Assembly: GCA_963771985.1 (NCBI GenBank)
Contig: CAVYVO010000004.1
Location: 434,001 to 498,000 of the forward strand
Reading direction: 5' to 3'
From: Trebonia sp963771985
GTDB taxonomy: Bacteria > Actinomycetota > Actinomycetes > Streptosporangiales > Streptosporangiaceae
DNA length: 64,000 bases
Positions 17,770 to 26,774 of the stretch are shown piece by piece (within the stretch, counting starts at the first letter, position 1; each line of letters starts with the position of its first letter). Position numbers and translations under genes: made by a program. The notes under the pieces are model-generated. The model was not told the DNA's origin. It saw only the letters and a list, made by a program, of their open reading frames with translations, and did not search any database.

Positions 17770-18146
17770 GCGGCACGGTGGCCTGCCGCGGGCCCGGGAG
17801 GCTGGCCGACTGTGGCTTATGCGATGGGAGAGGCCGCAGGGACCCGTGACCGGAACCGGATACGGGCACGGAACCGCTAGCACAATCCCGCCCGCTCCGT
17901 CCTGCAACGCCAGGTAAATAGCCGACAGGGCCATGGCGCCCCAAAGGACACCCAATCATGCCCGCCGTTCGCCAAGCACCCTTCGGGCCAGGTCGCTGCA
18001 GCGGGATTTCAGATATGGACCGGGGTTAATCGGCGACAAAGCGGCTGTTAATAGGCACATGGTGCGATCGTGACGACAGGGGGACATCGACTGTCGCGGG
18101 CGGCGGGTTCGCGCGCTATACGGCAGAACGCGAGCGGGGGCATATC

Positions 18147-19598
18147 ATGAGCGATTTCCACGCCGCCCATCCGGACTACGCGGCCACCGCGCGGCTGGAC
18201 GAGCTGCGCCAGTCCGAGTACTCCTACCTGGACGAGGACGGCCACGTCTACCTGGACTACACCGGGTCCGGCCTCGCCGCGAGGTCGCAGCTCGCGGCGC
18301 ACACGGCACGGCTGAGCGCCGGCTGCTACGGCAACCCGCATTCGGAGAACCCGACGTCGAGCGCGTCCACGCTGCTCGTGGAGCAGGCACGGGCGGCCGT
18401 GCTGCGCTACTTCAACACCACGGCCGACGACTACGCCGTGATCTTCACGCCGAACGCGACCGGCGCCTGCCGCCTCGTCGCCGAGGCGTACCCGTTCAGC
18501 CGGCGGTCCAGGCTCGTGCTGACCGCCGACAACCACAACTCCGTGAACGGGATCAGGGAGTTCGCCAGGGCGGCCGGCGCCCGGGTGGCGTACGTGCCGC
18601 TCACCGCGCCCGAACTGCGGGTGGCCGGGGAAGATCTGCGCGTAGCGATCAGCCGCGGGCGCGGCCGTCGGCGCGGGCTGTTCGCCTACCCCGCGCAGAG
18701 CAACTTCAGCGGCGTCCAGCACCCGCTGAGCTGGGTTGGCGACGCCCAGGACGCCGGCTACGACGTGCTGCTCGACGCGGCGGCGTTCGTGCCGGCGAAC
18801 CGGCTCGATCTGTCCGCAGTCAGGCCCGAGTTCGTGACGATGAGCTGGTACAAGGTGTTCGGCTTCCCGACCGGGGTGGGCTGCCTGCTGGCCAGGCGGG
18901 ACGCCCTCGCCCGGCTGCGCCGCCCGTGGTTCTCCGGCGGCACGATCCAGGGAGCCAGCGCGCTCGGCGGCTGGCACCGGCTGCTCAAGGGCGAGGGCGC
19001 GTTCGAGGACGGCACGGTGAACTTCCTGTCGATCCCGGACATCGCGGCCGGTTTGCGCTGGATCAGCGACATCGGCGTCGACGTGATCCACCGGCGGGTC
19101 TCCTGCCTCACCGGCTGGCTGCTCGACAGCCTGGCCAAGCTCAAGCACAGCAACGGCGCGCCGCTCGTGCGGCTCTACGGACCGCCCACCACGGCGGCGC
19201 GCGGCGGGACCGTCACGTTCAACTTCCTCGACCCCCGCGGCCGCCTGGTCGACGAGCGCGCGGTCGGCCGGGACGCCAGCGCGGCGGGCATTTCCCTGCG
19301 CACCGGCTGCTTCTGCAACCCAGGAGCGGCGGAGTACGCGTTCGGGCTGACTAAGCGGGACCTGCGCGGTCCGTGGTGGGGCTCGCTCCTGCCCGGACAG
19401 GGTTTCCCGCGCGACGGCATGTCCACGGTGGACGACTACCTGGCGGCGATCGGCCTGCCGACCGGCGGCGCGGTCCGGGTGTCGCTTGGCGTGGCCACCA
19501 CGCTCGCCGACGTCGAGTCATTCCTGGACTTCGCCGAGCGGACCTACAGCGACCGCCGGCCCGACCTCGCCGGGCTAGCCCCGCGCCTGAACTGCTGA
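18147..19598 (+). CDS. PLP-dependent MoCo-sulfurase-like aminotransferase class V protein
   Basis: 483 residues. Class V fold with the PLP Lys in SWYKVFGFPTGVG, an Asp in DVLLDAAAFVP, and the catalytic-loop motif RTGCFCNPG that marks the N-terminal domain of molybdenum-cofactor sulfurases (MOCOS/ABA3). Those enzymes remove sulfur from cysteine and pass it to the cofactor; the C-terminal MOSC domain of eukaryotic ones is absent here. ATG at 18147 follows GGGGG by 6 nt. It stands alone, with no molybdoenzyme gene beside it, so its acceptor is unknown. It overlaps convergently with the next gene by 24 bp. Confidence 0.85.
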   Translation: MSDFHAAHPDYAATARLDELRQSEYSYLDEDGHVYLDYTGSGLAARSQLAAHTARLSAGCYGNPHSENPTSSASTLLVEQARAAVLRYFNTTADDYAVIFTPNATGACRLVAEAYPFSRRSRLVLTADNHNSVNGIREFARAAGARVAYVPLTAPELRVAGEDLRVAISRGRGRRRGLFAYPAQSNFSGVQHPLSWVGDAQDAGYDVLLDAAAFVPANRLDLSAVRPEFVTMSWYKVFGFPTGVGCLLARRDALARLRRPWFSGGTIQGASALGGWHRLLKGEGAFEDGTVNFLSIPDIAAGLRWISDIGVDVIHRRVSCLTGWLLDSLAKLKHSNGAPLVRLYGPPTTAARGGTVTFNFLDPRGRLVDERAVGRDASAAGISLRTGCFCNPGAAEYAFGLTKRDLRGPWWGSLLPGQGFPRDGMSTVDDYLAAIGLPTGGAVRVSLGVATTLADVESFLDFAERTYSDRRPDLAGLAPRLNC

Positions 19599-19772
19599 GC
19601 GCGAGGAACGGTCAGCGACGGCCGGGGCGCGGCGGGCGATGAGCGCGCCGGCGGCGGCGCCGAGCGCGACCGCGGATACCGCGAGTACCAGCCAGTCCGC
19701 CAGGATTGGCCGGTCCAGCAGGGTGCACACCGCGGCGGCGAACAGCAGCTGCGGCACGCAGAAGACCGTCAC
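19575..19772 (-). CDS. Short two-helix protein continuing the ABC half transporter
   Basis: 65 residues with two hydrophobic helices, starting at a GTG that overlaps the ABC gene stop by GTGA. The sequence TVFCVPQLLFAAAVCTLL resembles the last helices of ABCG-like (White-family) permeases, which the upstream protein lacks. Either a frameshift has cut one gene in two, or the tail is translated separately by coupling. Confidence 0.5.
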   Translation of the reverse strand: MTVFCVPQLLFAAAVCTLLDRPILADWLVLAVSAVALGAAAGALIARRAPAVADRSSRSAVQARG

Positions 19773-21229
19773 CGGGCCGGCGCCCGCGCCGGAGAATCCG
19801 CGACGGCCGCCGAGACGAGCAGGCCGAGGCCGAGCGCCGCCGCCGAGGACAGCAGCATGGTCAGGAACGTCGATCCGTAGCTCCCGCCGGCGGGCACCCG
19901 CCCGGCAGCCCAGAGCACGGCCGCGAGGACCGCGTCCGTCCCGGCCAGCAGGGGCAGCAGCACCGCGGCCTTCGCGAGCACGTAGGCACCCGCGCTCAGC
20001 CGGGCGAACCGCTCCCTGCGCAGCACGCCGATCTCGGGGCGGACCTGCGGCAGCCCGTAGGCCAAGCCGACGAAGAACCCGCCGAACGCCGCCCAGAACG
20101 AGCCCGTCACGGTCCCGGACAGCACGCTCAGCGTCAGCAGCACCGCGACCGGAGGCCCGGCCAGGGCGGCGAGCGCGCGCCGGGACCGGGCGGCGGCCTC
20201 CGCGTTACGCCTGGTGAGCACCGCCCATTGCCGGAACGGGCGGAGCACCCGGACGGCCGCCGCGCGCGCGGCGCCGACCCGGGTGCGCGGTACCCTCGAG
20301 ACGTCGTCCACGGTCACCCACGGCGCCCCGTCGTCGCCAAGCAGCACGCCGGGCGGGTCATCGCCGGGCGGGTCGTCGCCGAGCAGGCCGGTGCTGACGG
20401 GCCCCGCCGAATGCGGTCCGGCGGAATCCGGGACCAGCGGCGCCGACCCGGGCTGGGGTGGGACGGTGGGGGCTGGAGAGACGCCACCGACCGTTCGGGA
20501 AAACGGGAAGAAGCGGCGTGACCAGGCCGCGGCCGGATCGGCGAGCCCAGCCAGCCGCTCGTATATCTCATCCAGACTGTCCGCGCCGAAGTAATCGCGT
20601 GCCGCCGCCGGGGTGCCGAAGAACGCCAGGTTGCCCCCCGCCGCGAGCACCGCCACCTTGTCGCAGCGGTCGGCGTCCGGCGGGCTGCGGGTGGTGAGCA
20701 CGACCGTGATCCCGGAATCGCACAGGTCGCGCAGCGCCCGCATCAGCTCTCTGCCGCGGGCCGGATCGAGACCAGCCGTCGGCTCGTCGAGAAAGAGCAG
20801 CCTGGGCCTGGCCAGCAGTTCGGCCGCGATCGCGGCGCGCTTGCGCTCGCCGCCGGACAGGTCGCCGACCGGGAACGCCGAACGGGCAGCCAGGCCGAGC
20901 ACGTCCAGCGCCGCCGCCACGGCGGCCTCAGGCGCGGGCACCTCGCGCAGCGACGCCGCGTAGCGCAGCGCCCTGGCCAGCGGCAGCGCGGGGTGGATCG
21001 TGTCGCCTCGCGGCACGTACCCGACGCGGCCCGCGGCGCGGCGCACCGAGCCGGACGACGGCGAGAGGAGACCGGACATGGCGTCGAGCAGCGTGGTCTT
21101 GCCCGATCCGCCATCGCCGGTGATCGCGACCAGTTCACCATGGCCGACCGTTAGCGACACGTCGCGTAGCGTGGAGTCCCCGGACCGGGGCTGCTGCCCG
21201 ATCGCGCGTACCTCGATGGCCGGCCGCAC
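19769..21229 (-). CDS. ABCG-like half transporter (ATPase plus permease), C-terminus in the next frame
   Basis: 486 residues from GTG at 21229. N-terminal ATPase: Walker A GDGGSGKTTL, signature LSGGERKRAAIA, Walker B LLFLDEPTAGLDP. A variable Pro/Gly/Asp linker (~residues 270-340) precedes a membrane domain with about four helices. It ends VADSPARAPAR just before the expected last helices, which are found in the overlapping frame 19575-19772. Substrate unknown. Confidence 0.8.
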   Translation of the reverse strand: MRPAIEVRAIGQQPRSGDSTLRDVSLTVGHGELVAITGDGGSGKTTLLDAMSGLLSPSSGSVRRAAGRVGYVPRGDTIHPALPLARALRYAASLREVPAPEAAVAAALDVLGLAARSAFPVGDLSGGERKRAAIAAELLARPRLLFLDEPTAGLDPARGRELMRALRDLCDSGITVVLTTRSPPDADRCDKVAVLAAGGNLAFFGTPAAARDYFGADSLDEIYERLAGLADPAAAWSRRFFPFSRTVGGVSPAPTVPPQPGSAPLVPDSAGPHSAGPVSTGLLGDDPPGDDPPGVLLGDDGAPWVTVDDVSRVPRTRVGAARAAAVRVLRPFRQWAVLTRRNAEAAARSRRALAALAGPPVAVLLTLSVLSGTVTGSFWAAFGGFFVGLAYGLPQVRPEIGVLRRERFARLSAGAYVLAKAAVLLPLLAGTDAVLAAVLWAAGRVPAGGSYGSTFLTMLLSSAAALGLGLLVSAAVADSPARAPAR

Positions 21230-21298
21230 GAAAACTATTGTCCCTGGTTCTCGCGCGTGTCGCCGGGCGGGGTAGCGAGCGCGCGTCAATACTGGACT

Positions 21299-23581
21299 AT
21301 GACCGTGTTCGCCTTGCTGGCCGGGATCGTGATCGGCGTGGTCATCGGCTACCTGCTGGCACGCACCCGCCTGGCGACCGCGACCGTGGCGGCGCAAGAG
21401 CGCGCCCGCGCCGCCGAGGACAAGGTCGCGCTGCTCGAGCGCACCGCGCACGAGAAGACCGCGCTCGCCGACGGTCAGCTCGCCCAGCGTTTCGACGTCG
21501 AGGCGCTGGTGGGGCCGATGCGCGAGACGCTGGCCCGCGTCGAACAGCAGCTCAGGGATTCCGACATCGCGCGGACGCGCTCGCACGCCGAGCTGTCACA
21601 GCAGGTCGAGTTCGCGCGCCGCGGCGCCGAACAGCTCCGCGAGCAGACCCAGGCCCTCGTCACCGCGCTGCGGCGGCCGGAAGCACGCGGGCGGTGGGGC
21701 GAGCTGCAGCTGCGCCGGGTCGTCGAGCTGGCCGGGATGGCCGCGCACTGCGACTTCGACGAGCAGGTGGTTGTCGACGGCGGCCAGCGGCCGGACATGG
21801 TGGTGCGGCTGGCCGGCGGCAAGAACATCGTGGTGGACTCCAAGGTGTCGCTCGCCGCCTACCTCGAGTCGGCGTCGGACGCGGACGACGCGTCGCGCGA
21901 GGCGCGGCTGGAGGCGCACGCGCGGCACCTGCGGGCGCACGTCGACCAGCTGGGCGCCAAGGCGTACTGGAGCGCGCTGCCGGAGACACCGGAGTTCGTG
22001 ATCTTGTTCATCCCCGGCGAGGCGTTCCTCGCGCCGGCCCTGGAGCGCGACCCGTCGCTGCTCGAGTACGCGCTGGCACGCCGCGTGCACATCGCGACGC
22101 CGACGACCCTGGTGTCGATGCTCCGCACCGCGCAGTACGCCTGGCAGCAGCAGGCGCTGTCGGAGAACGCCCGGGCGGTGTTCGAACTCGGCCGGGAACT
22201 GCACGAGCGCCTGTCCGGCATGGGCCGGCACGTGGAACGGATGGGCAAGTCGCTGACCGCCGCGGTCGCCGCCTACAACCAAACGGTGGGAGCGCTGGAG
22301 AGCCGGGTGCTTGTCAGCGCCCGGCGGCTCACCGAGCTCGGCATCGTGGCGACCGAGCTGTCCGCGCCCGCCGCCGTCACGGAACCGACCCGGCCCCTGT
22401 CCGCGCCGGAACTCGTCGCCGCGGAGCCGCTGCCGTTACTTCCGGAGTTCGCGCGGGAGCTGGAACGCCATGCGCTCCTTGACCGCCTCGACCTCTTCCA
22501 CGTCGGCGAAGCCGAGCGCGGCGAGCTTCTCGAGCACGCCGGCGACCAGTTCCTCCGGAACGGAGGCGCCGCTGGTGACCCCCACGGTGCGTGCTTGCTC
22601 CAGCCACCGGTCGTCGACCTCGCCGGCGTCGTCCACGAGGTAGGCGGCGCCCGCGCCGGCGTCCTTGGCCACCTCGACGAGGCGGACCGAGTTGGACGAG
22701 TTCGGCGAGCCCACGACGATCACCACGTCCGCGTCGCGGGCGATGACCTTGACGGCGGCCTGCCGGTTCTGGGTGGCGTAGCAGATGTCGTCGCTCGGCG
22801 GGTCGATCAGCCGCGGGAAGCGCTCACGCAGCGCGGCGACCGTCTGGACGGTCTCGTCGACCGACAGCGTTGTCTGGGACAGCCACACGACCTTGGCCGG
22901 GTCGCGCACGCCGACCTCCGCGGCGTGCGCCGGGCCGTCGACCAGGCGGACCCGGTCCGGAGCCTCGCCGGTGGTGCCGACGACCTCCTCGTGGCCTTCA
23001 TGGCCGATGAGGAGGATGTCGTAGTCGCTGGCCGCGAAGCGTTTCGCCTCGTTGTGCACCTTGGTGACGAGCGGGCAGGTGGCGTCGATGGCCTTGAGGC
23101 CCCGCTGCTGCGCCGCCTCGCGGACTTCGGGAGCGATGCCGTGGGCGGAGAACACGACGACGCCGCCCGCGGGAACCTCGTCGGTGTCCTCGACGAAGAT
23201 CGCGCCGCGCTTCTCCAGTTCGTTGACGACGTGGGTGTTATGGACGATCTGCTTGCGCACATATACCGGTGCGCCGTACCGGCCGAGCGCGATCTCCACG
23301 GCTTGGACGGCACGGTCGACCCCTGCGCAGTAGCCTCGCGGCTTCGCCAGCAGGACCCGGCGGTGGGTCTCAGACATGTCTCCCATGTTAGGCGAGAGCC
23401 CCGGCTCGCCCGTCAGACGCCCACCTTCGTATCGATAGCCGCGCATAGCCCCGTGTGTGCTTTCTGGCCTCAGTTGCGGTGCTTCGATGGGAAGCGCGAA
23501 GATACCGCCTTAACTAAGTCACAACGGGCGAGGCCCCCGCTCCGGCACACTGGGGGTACCCGTCCCTCGAGGAGAGTGTGA
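21299..23581 (+). CDS. rmuC: RmuC-type DNA recombination protein with an over-long reading frame
   Basis: Start ATG at 21299. An N-terminal membrane helix (MTVFALLAGIVIGVVIGYLL), a coiled coil, then the RmuC nuclease-like core: RWGELQLRRVVELAGM, NIVVDSKVSLAAYL, and EFVILFIPGEAFLAPAL. RmuC limits inversions and rearrangements at repeats. The conserved part ends by about 22440 (residue ~380), but the frame has no stop until 23581 and runs antisense through all of ispH. The true end is therefore uncertain: a lost stop, a frameshift, or a very long tail. Confidence 0.7.
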   Translation: MTVFALLAGIVIGVVIGYLLARTRLATATVAAQERARAAEDKVALLERTAHEKTALADGQLAQRFDVEALVGPMRETLARVEQQLRDSDIARTRSHAELSQQVEFARRGAEQLREQTQALVTALRRPEARGRWGELQLRRVVELAGMAAHCDFDEQVVVDGGQRPDMVVRLAGGKNIVVDSKVSLAAYLESASDADDASREARLEAHARHLRAHVDQLGAKAYWSALPETPEFVILFIPGEAFLAPALERDPSLLEYALARRVHIATPTTLVSMLRTAQYAWQQQALSENARAVFELGRELHERLSGMGRHVERMGKSLTAAVAAYNQTVGALESRVLVSARRLTELGIVATELSAPAAVTEPTRPLSAPELVAAEPLPLLPEFARELERHALLDRLDLFHVGEAERGELLEHAGDQFLRNGGAAGDPHGACLLQPPVVDLAGVVHEVGGARAGVLGHLDEADRVGRVRRAHDDHHVRVAGDDLDGGLPVLGGVADVVARRVDQPREALTQRGDRLDGLVDRQRCLGQPHDLGRVAHADLRGVRRAVDQADPVRSLAGGADDLLVAFMADEEDVVVAGREAFRLVVHLGDERAGGVDGLEAPLLRRLADFGSDAVGGEHDDAARGNLVGVLDEDRAALLQFVDDVGVMDDLLAHIYRCAVPAERDLHGLDGTVDPCAVASRLRQQDPAVGLRHVSHVRREPRLARQTPTFVSIAAHSPVCAFWPQLRCFDGKREDTALTKSQRARPPLRHTGGTRPSRRV
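22436..23377 (-). CDS. ispH: 4-hydroxy-3-methylbut-2-enyl diphosphate reductase
   Basis: 313 residues. Last enzyme of the MEP isoprenoid pathway, a [4Fe-4S] enzyme. The three cluster Cys are in PRGYCAGVDRAV, ATCPLVTKVH and DDICYATQNRQ, with the SPNSSNS motif near the C-terminus. ATG at 23377 follows GGGAG; an in-frame ATG at 23386 is possible. It is divergent from the lipid-droplet-associated gene, matching the actinobacterial neighbourhood of ispH with xseA/xseB. Confidence 0.96.
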   Translation of the reverse strand: MSETHRRVLLAKPRGYCAGVDRAVQAVEIALGRYGAPVYVRKQIVHNTHVVNELEKRGAIFVEDTDEVPAGGVVVFSAHGIAPEVREAAQQRGLKAIDATCPLVTKVHNEAKRFAASDYDILLIGHEGHEEVVGTTGEAPDRVRLVDGPAHAAEVGVRDPAKVVWLSQTTLSVDETVQTVAALRERFPRLIDPPSDDICYATQNRQAAVKVIARDADVVIVVGSPNSSNSVRLVEVAKDAGAGAAYLVDDAGEVDDRWLEQARTVGVTSGASVPEELVAGVLEKLAALGFADVEEVEAVKERMAFQLPRELRK

Positions 23582-23582
23582 T

Positions 23583-24188
23583 ATGCGTGTCCCGCAGGTG
23601 AACGAGCGCGTGAAGGAAGCCCCAGCGCATGCGCTGCGGGCAATGTTCGCGGGAATCGGCCAGCTGCTGTCCGTTTCAGACAAAATCCGCAACAAGTCCG
23701 CCCCGGCCCCGGCCTCCGCCGACGCCGAGACCCCAGCCCCGGAAACCGCCCCCGAGACGGTGGCCCCGGAAACGGTGGCCCCGGAAACGGTGACCCCAGA
23801 GACTGTGGCTCCGGAAACCGTGGCTCCGGAAACCGTCGTGGCCGAGACGGCCGCAGCCGAGACGGTGGCCGCCGAAACAGCGCCAGCGGAGGCGGCAGGT
23901 GGTCACGTCAAGCTGCTGCCCCCGGACGCGGCCTCCGCGGCGCCCGCCGCGGAGGCGGCACCCGCCGAGACAGCGCCGGCCGCAACGCTGGCCGCCGAGA
24001 CGGCGCCGACCGTGGGGTTGCCCGTGCCGAACTACGACGACCTGTCGATCGCGTCGCTGCGCGCCAGGCTCCGTAACCTCTCGGCCGAGCAACTGACCGC
24101 GCTCGTTGAGTATGAGAAGGGGCACGCGGCCCGCCCGGACGTGATCACCATGTTCGAGCGCCGCATCGCCAAGCTCGCCGAAGGCTGA
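23583..24188 (+). CDS. Lipid-droplet-associated-type conserved actinobacterial protein
   Basis: 201 residues. N-terminal helix APAHALRAMFAGIGQLL and a C-terminal helical domain from PVPNYDDLSIASLRARLRNL to MFERRIAKLAEG flank a low-complexity middle of APETV/AAETV repeats encoded by 15-bp tandem units. Proteins with this layout sit between ispH and xseA in mycobacteria (Rv1109c position) and many actinomycetes, and are often named lipid-droplet-associated. ATG at 23583 follows GAGGAGAG. Function is by family and synteny only. Confidence 0.75.
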   Translation: MRVPQVNERVKEAPAHALRAMFAGIGQLLSVSDKIRNKSAPAPASADAETPAPETAPETVAPETVAPETVTPETVAPETVAPETVVAETAAAETVAAETAPAEAAGGHVKLLPPDAASAAPAAEAAPAETAPAATLAAETAPTVGLPVPNYDDLSIASLRARLRNLSAEQLTALVEYEKGHAARPDVITMFERRIAKLAEG

Positions 24189-24239
24189 CCTTCTCCGCAA
24201 GGCACGCGCCGCAGCCCGCCGTTGCGTCGCGGCCGCATG

Positions 24240-24286
24240 CCGGATGCGTATTCGACCCTAAGAGAGTGTGTCGAATACGCATTCGG
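24240..24286. other. 17-bp inverted repeat between the 23.6-kb gene and xseA
   Basis: Arms 24240-24256 and 24270-24286 match at 16 of 17 positions around a 13-nt loop. It lies 50 bp after a stop codon and could be a terminator, although no T-run follows. Confidence 0.6.
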
Positions 24287-24345
24287 TATACTCTGGCGCC
24301 GCACGGGAAGGTGGCGGACGCACGGCCGACCACCTGAGCCGTCCG

Positions 24346-24437
24346 CAACTTTTCATACCAGAGCGTCTTTTCATACGAGACTGTCGCCCATTTCGGACAT
24401 ATCGGGCGTTAAAGTGGTCATCTGGTATGAAAAGTTG
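24346..24437. other. Perfect 17-bp inverted repeat with internal third half-site
   Basis: Arms 24346-24362 and 24421-24437 are exact inverted copies ending in TTTTCATACCAGA, and a third copy TTTTCATACGAGA lies at 24368-24380. The segment just before the right arm, AAAGTGGTCAT, recurs upstream of the AbiEi-like gene at 43.7 kb. It lies ~80 bp upstream of xseA: operator, or a small mobile element with terminal repeats. Confidence 0.6.
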
Positions 24438-24514
24438 GTCGCGGGAGGCGCCAGCGGCCCGCCGCGGCGTGGCGAGTGGGCCCGGTGGCGGCGCGGGCGT
24501 GGTGGGATGGGGGC

Positions 24515-25789
24515 ATGGCCCTAGAGACATCCGCTGAGTCGCCTGTTCCGGTGCGGACCGTCTTGCAGCTTGTCGGCGGGTGGATCAGCAAGCTCGGCCG
24601 GATCTGGGTCGAGGGGCAGATCGCCGAATGCAAGAAGCGCGGCAACACCGTCTTCCTCACCCTCAGGGACCCCGTGGCGGCCGTCTCCGCCCAGGTGGTC
24701 TGCACGCGTCAGGTGTTCGAGGTCGCCAACCCGCAGGACGGCGCCCGCGTGGTGCTGTTCGTCAAGCCTGACTTCAACGCGACGCGGGGCTCGTTCTCGT
24801 TCACCGCGCTGGAGATCCGCGCGGTGGGCATCGGCGAACTGCTCGCGCGGCTGGACCGGCTGCGCCGCGCGCTCGCCGCCGAGGGCCTGTTCGCCGCCGA
24901 GCGCAAGCGCCCGCTGCCCTTCCTGCCGAACCTGATCGGGCTGATCTGCGGCCGGGAGTCGGCGGCACAGCGCGACGTACAGGAAAACGCCGAGCGCCGG
25001 TGGCCGGCGGTCAGGTTCCGGGTCGAGCAGACCGCGGTGCAGGGACCTTACGCGGTCGAGGAGGTCATCGCCGCGCTGCAGCGCCTGGATGCCAACCCCG
25101 AAGTGGACGTGATCGTCATCGCCCGGGGCGGCGGCTCCATCGAGGACCTGCTCCCGTTCTCCGACGAGGCCTTGATCAGAGCGGTGGCGGCCTGCCGGAC
25201 ACCCGTCGTGAGCGCGATCGGGCATGAGCAGGACACGCCGCTTCTTGATTACGTCGCCGATCTGCGAGCGTCCACCCCGACTGACGCGGCCAAGCGCATC
25301 GTCCCCGACGTCGCCGAACAGCAGGCGCTCGTCACCCAGCTGCGCGACCGCGCTCGCCGCTACGTGTTCGGCTGGCTGGACCGCGAGCTTTCGTGGCTCC
25401 AGGCGGTCAGGTCCCGCCCCGCGCTCGCCGACCCGGTTCGCGAGATCGAGCGCCAGGCCGAGCAGGTCGACGCGCTGGTGCGACGGGCGCGCCAGTCGCT
25501 AGACGGCCGCCTTTCCCGGGCGGAGGACGACGTCGCGCACACCAGGGCCCGGCTGCTCGCGCTCTCCCCCGCCGCGACGCTGCGCCGCGGCTACTCGATC
25601 GTGCAGCACGCGGACACGACCGTGGTCCGCGCGGCCGCTGAGGTCTCCCCGGGCGAACAGCTCACCGTCCGCTTCGCGGACGACCAGCTCACGGTCACCG
25701 CGCCGGGATCCGGAGCCACGCCGGTTCCCGCCGCTACGATCGCTTCCGTCCAGCACGGCGCCGCGAGCGGCGACGGCGACCACGAGTAG
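24515..25789 (+). CDS. xseA: Exodeoxyribonuclease VII large subunit
   Basis: 424 residues from ATG at 24515, preceded by GGGATGGGGG. N-terminal OB fold (GRIWVEGQIAECKKRGNTVFLTL), catalytic domain with IARGGGSIEDLLPFSDE and SAIGHEQDTPLLDYVADLRASTPTDAA, then a coiled coil and a C-terminal domain GYSIVQ. With XseB it degrades single-stranded DNA. xseB follows after 10 bp. Confidence 0.96.
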   Translation: MALETSAESPVPVRTVLQLVGGWISKLGRIWVEGQIAECKKRGNTVFLTLRDPVAAVSAQVVCTRQVFEVANPQDGARVVLFVKPDFNATRGSFSFTALEIRAVGIGELLARLDRLRRALAAEGLFAAERKRPLPFLPNLIGLICGRESAAQRDVQENAERRWPAVRFRVEQTAVQGPYAVEEVIAALQRLDANPEVDVIVIARGGGSIEDLLPFSDEALIRAVAACRTPVVSAIGHEQDTPLLDYVADLRASTPTDAAKRIVPDVAEQQALVTQLRDRARRYVFGWLDRELSWLQAVRSRPALADPVREIERQAEQVDALVRRARQSLDGRLSRAEDDVAHTRARLLALSPAATLRRGYSIVQHADTTVVRAAAEVSPGEQLTVRFADDQLTVTAPGSGATPVPAATIASVQHGAASGDGDHE

Positions 25790-25799
25790 GATTAATTTC

Positions 25800-26057
25800 G
25801 TGACAGATCGTGATGGCCTTTCCTACGAGCAGGCTCGGGACGAGCTTGCCGGCGTGGTGAAGCGCCTCGAAGCGGGCGGGCTCTCACTCGAGCAGTCACT
25901 CGAACTGTGGGAGCGCGGCGAGAAGCTGGCCGCGATCTGCGCCGAGTGGCTGGAAGGGGCCCGGGCCAGGCTGACCGCCGCCATAGCCGCCCGCGAGGCG
26001 GCCGATGAAAAATCCGGCGGCAAGTCCGGCGATAACGGGCCGAACGCCCCCTTCTGA
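25800..26057 (+). CDS. xseB: Exodeoxyribonuclease VII small subunit
   Basis: 85 residues from GTG at 25800, 10 bp after xseA. LSYEQARDELAGVVKRLEAGGLSLEQSLELWERGEKLA is the helical hairpin that coats the XseA coiled coil. The C-terminal Lys/Gly/Asp tail is not conserved. Confidence 0.95.
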   Translation: MTDRDGLSYEQARDELAGVVKRLEAGGLSLEQSLELWERGEKLAAICAEWLEGARARLTAAIAAREAADEKSGGKSGDNGPNAPF

Positions 26058-26109
26058 GCCGGCGGCCCGCGGGATGCACCGCGCCCCAACGGGCATCTAC
26101 GCTGTACGC

Positions 26110-26745
26110 ATGCGCGTGGATATCTGGAGTGATGTCGTCTGCCCGTGGTGCTACGTGGGCAAGGCGAGGTTCGAGAAGGCCCTGGCGGACTTCGAGCACC
26201 GCGACGACGTCGAGGTCGTGTACCACGCGTTCGAACTTGATCCGGATCAGCCCACGGACACCCACGAGACCGTCCTGAGCATGCTCAGCAGGAAGTACGG
26301 CATGCCGGAAGAACAGGCCCGCGCCGCCGACGCGCGAGTCGCGGGACTGGCCCGGGCCGAGGGGCTCGGCTTCGACTCCGGCCGGCCGGTGGGCAACACC
26401 TTCGACATCCATCGCGTGATCTGCCTGGGCCGGGACAAGGGCGTGCAGCACGAGCTGATCACCGCCGTCAACCAGGCCTACTTCGCGGAGGCCAGGCAGG
26501 TCTTCGACCGCGACGTGCTCACCGAGGTCGCCGCCGGCGCCGGACTCGACGCGAGCGCCGTCACCGAGGTGCTCGACACCGACGCGTACGCCGAGGCGGT
26601 CCGCCAGGATGAACTGGAAGCACGCCAGCTGGGCATCAGCGGCGTACCATTCTTCGTGCTCGACATGGCGCTCGGCGTGTCTGGCGCGCAGGCAACCGAG
26701 ACGTTTACCAGCGCATTGCGCCAGGCCTGGGCTCGCCGCGGGTAA
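26110..26745 (+). CDS. DsbA-family oxidoreductase (FrnE-like)
   Basis: 211 residues from ATG at 26110. Thioredoxin fold with the active-site CPWC in SDVVCPWCYVGKARF, a helical insert, and the cis-Pro in GISGVPFFVLD. No signal peptide, so it acts in the cytoplasm. The FrnE-like group includes polyketide-associated and stress-related disulfide isomerases. It lies between xseB and glpX on the same strand. Confidence 0.92.
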   Translation: MRVDIWSDVVCPWCYVGKARFEKALADFEHRDDVEVVYHAFELDPDQPTDTHETVLSMLSRKYGMPEEQARAADARVAGLARAEGLGFDSGRPVGNTFDIHRVICLGRDKGVQHELITAVNQAYFAEARQVFDRDVLTEVAAGAGLDASAVTEVLDTDAYAEAVRQDELEARQLGISGVPFFVLDMALGVSGAQATETFTSALRQAWARRG

Positions 26746-26774
26746 ACGCCTCCGGGCAGGGGGAGGAACTCACC

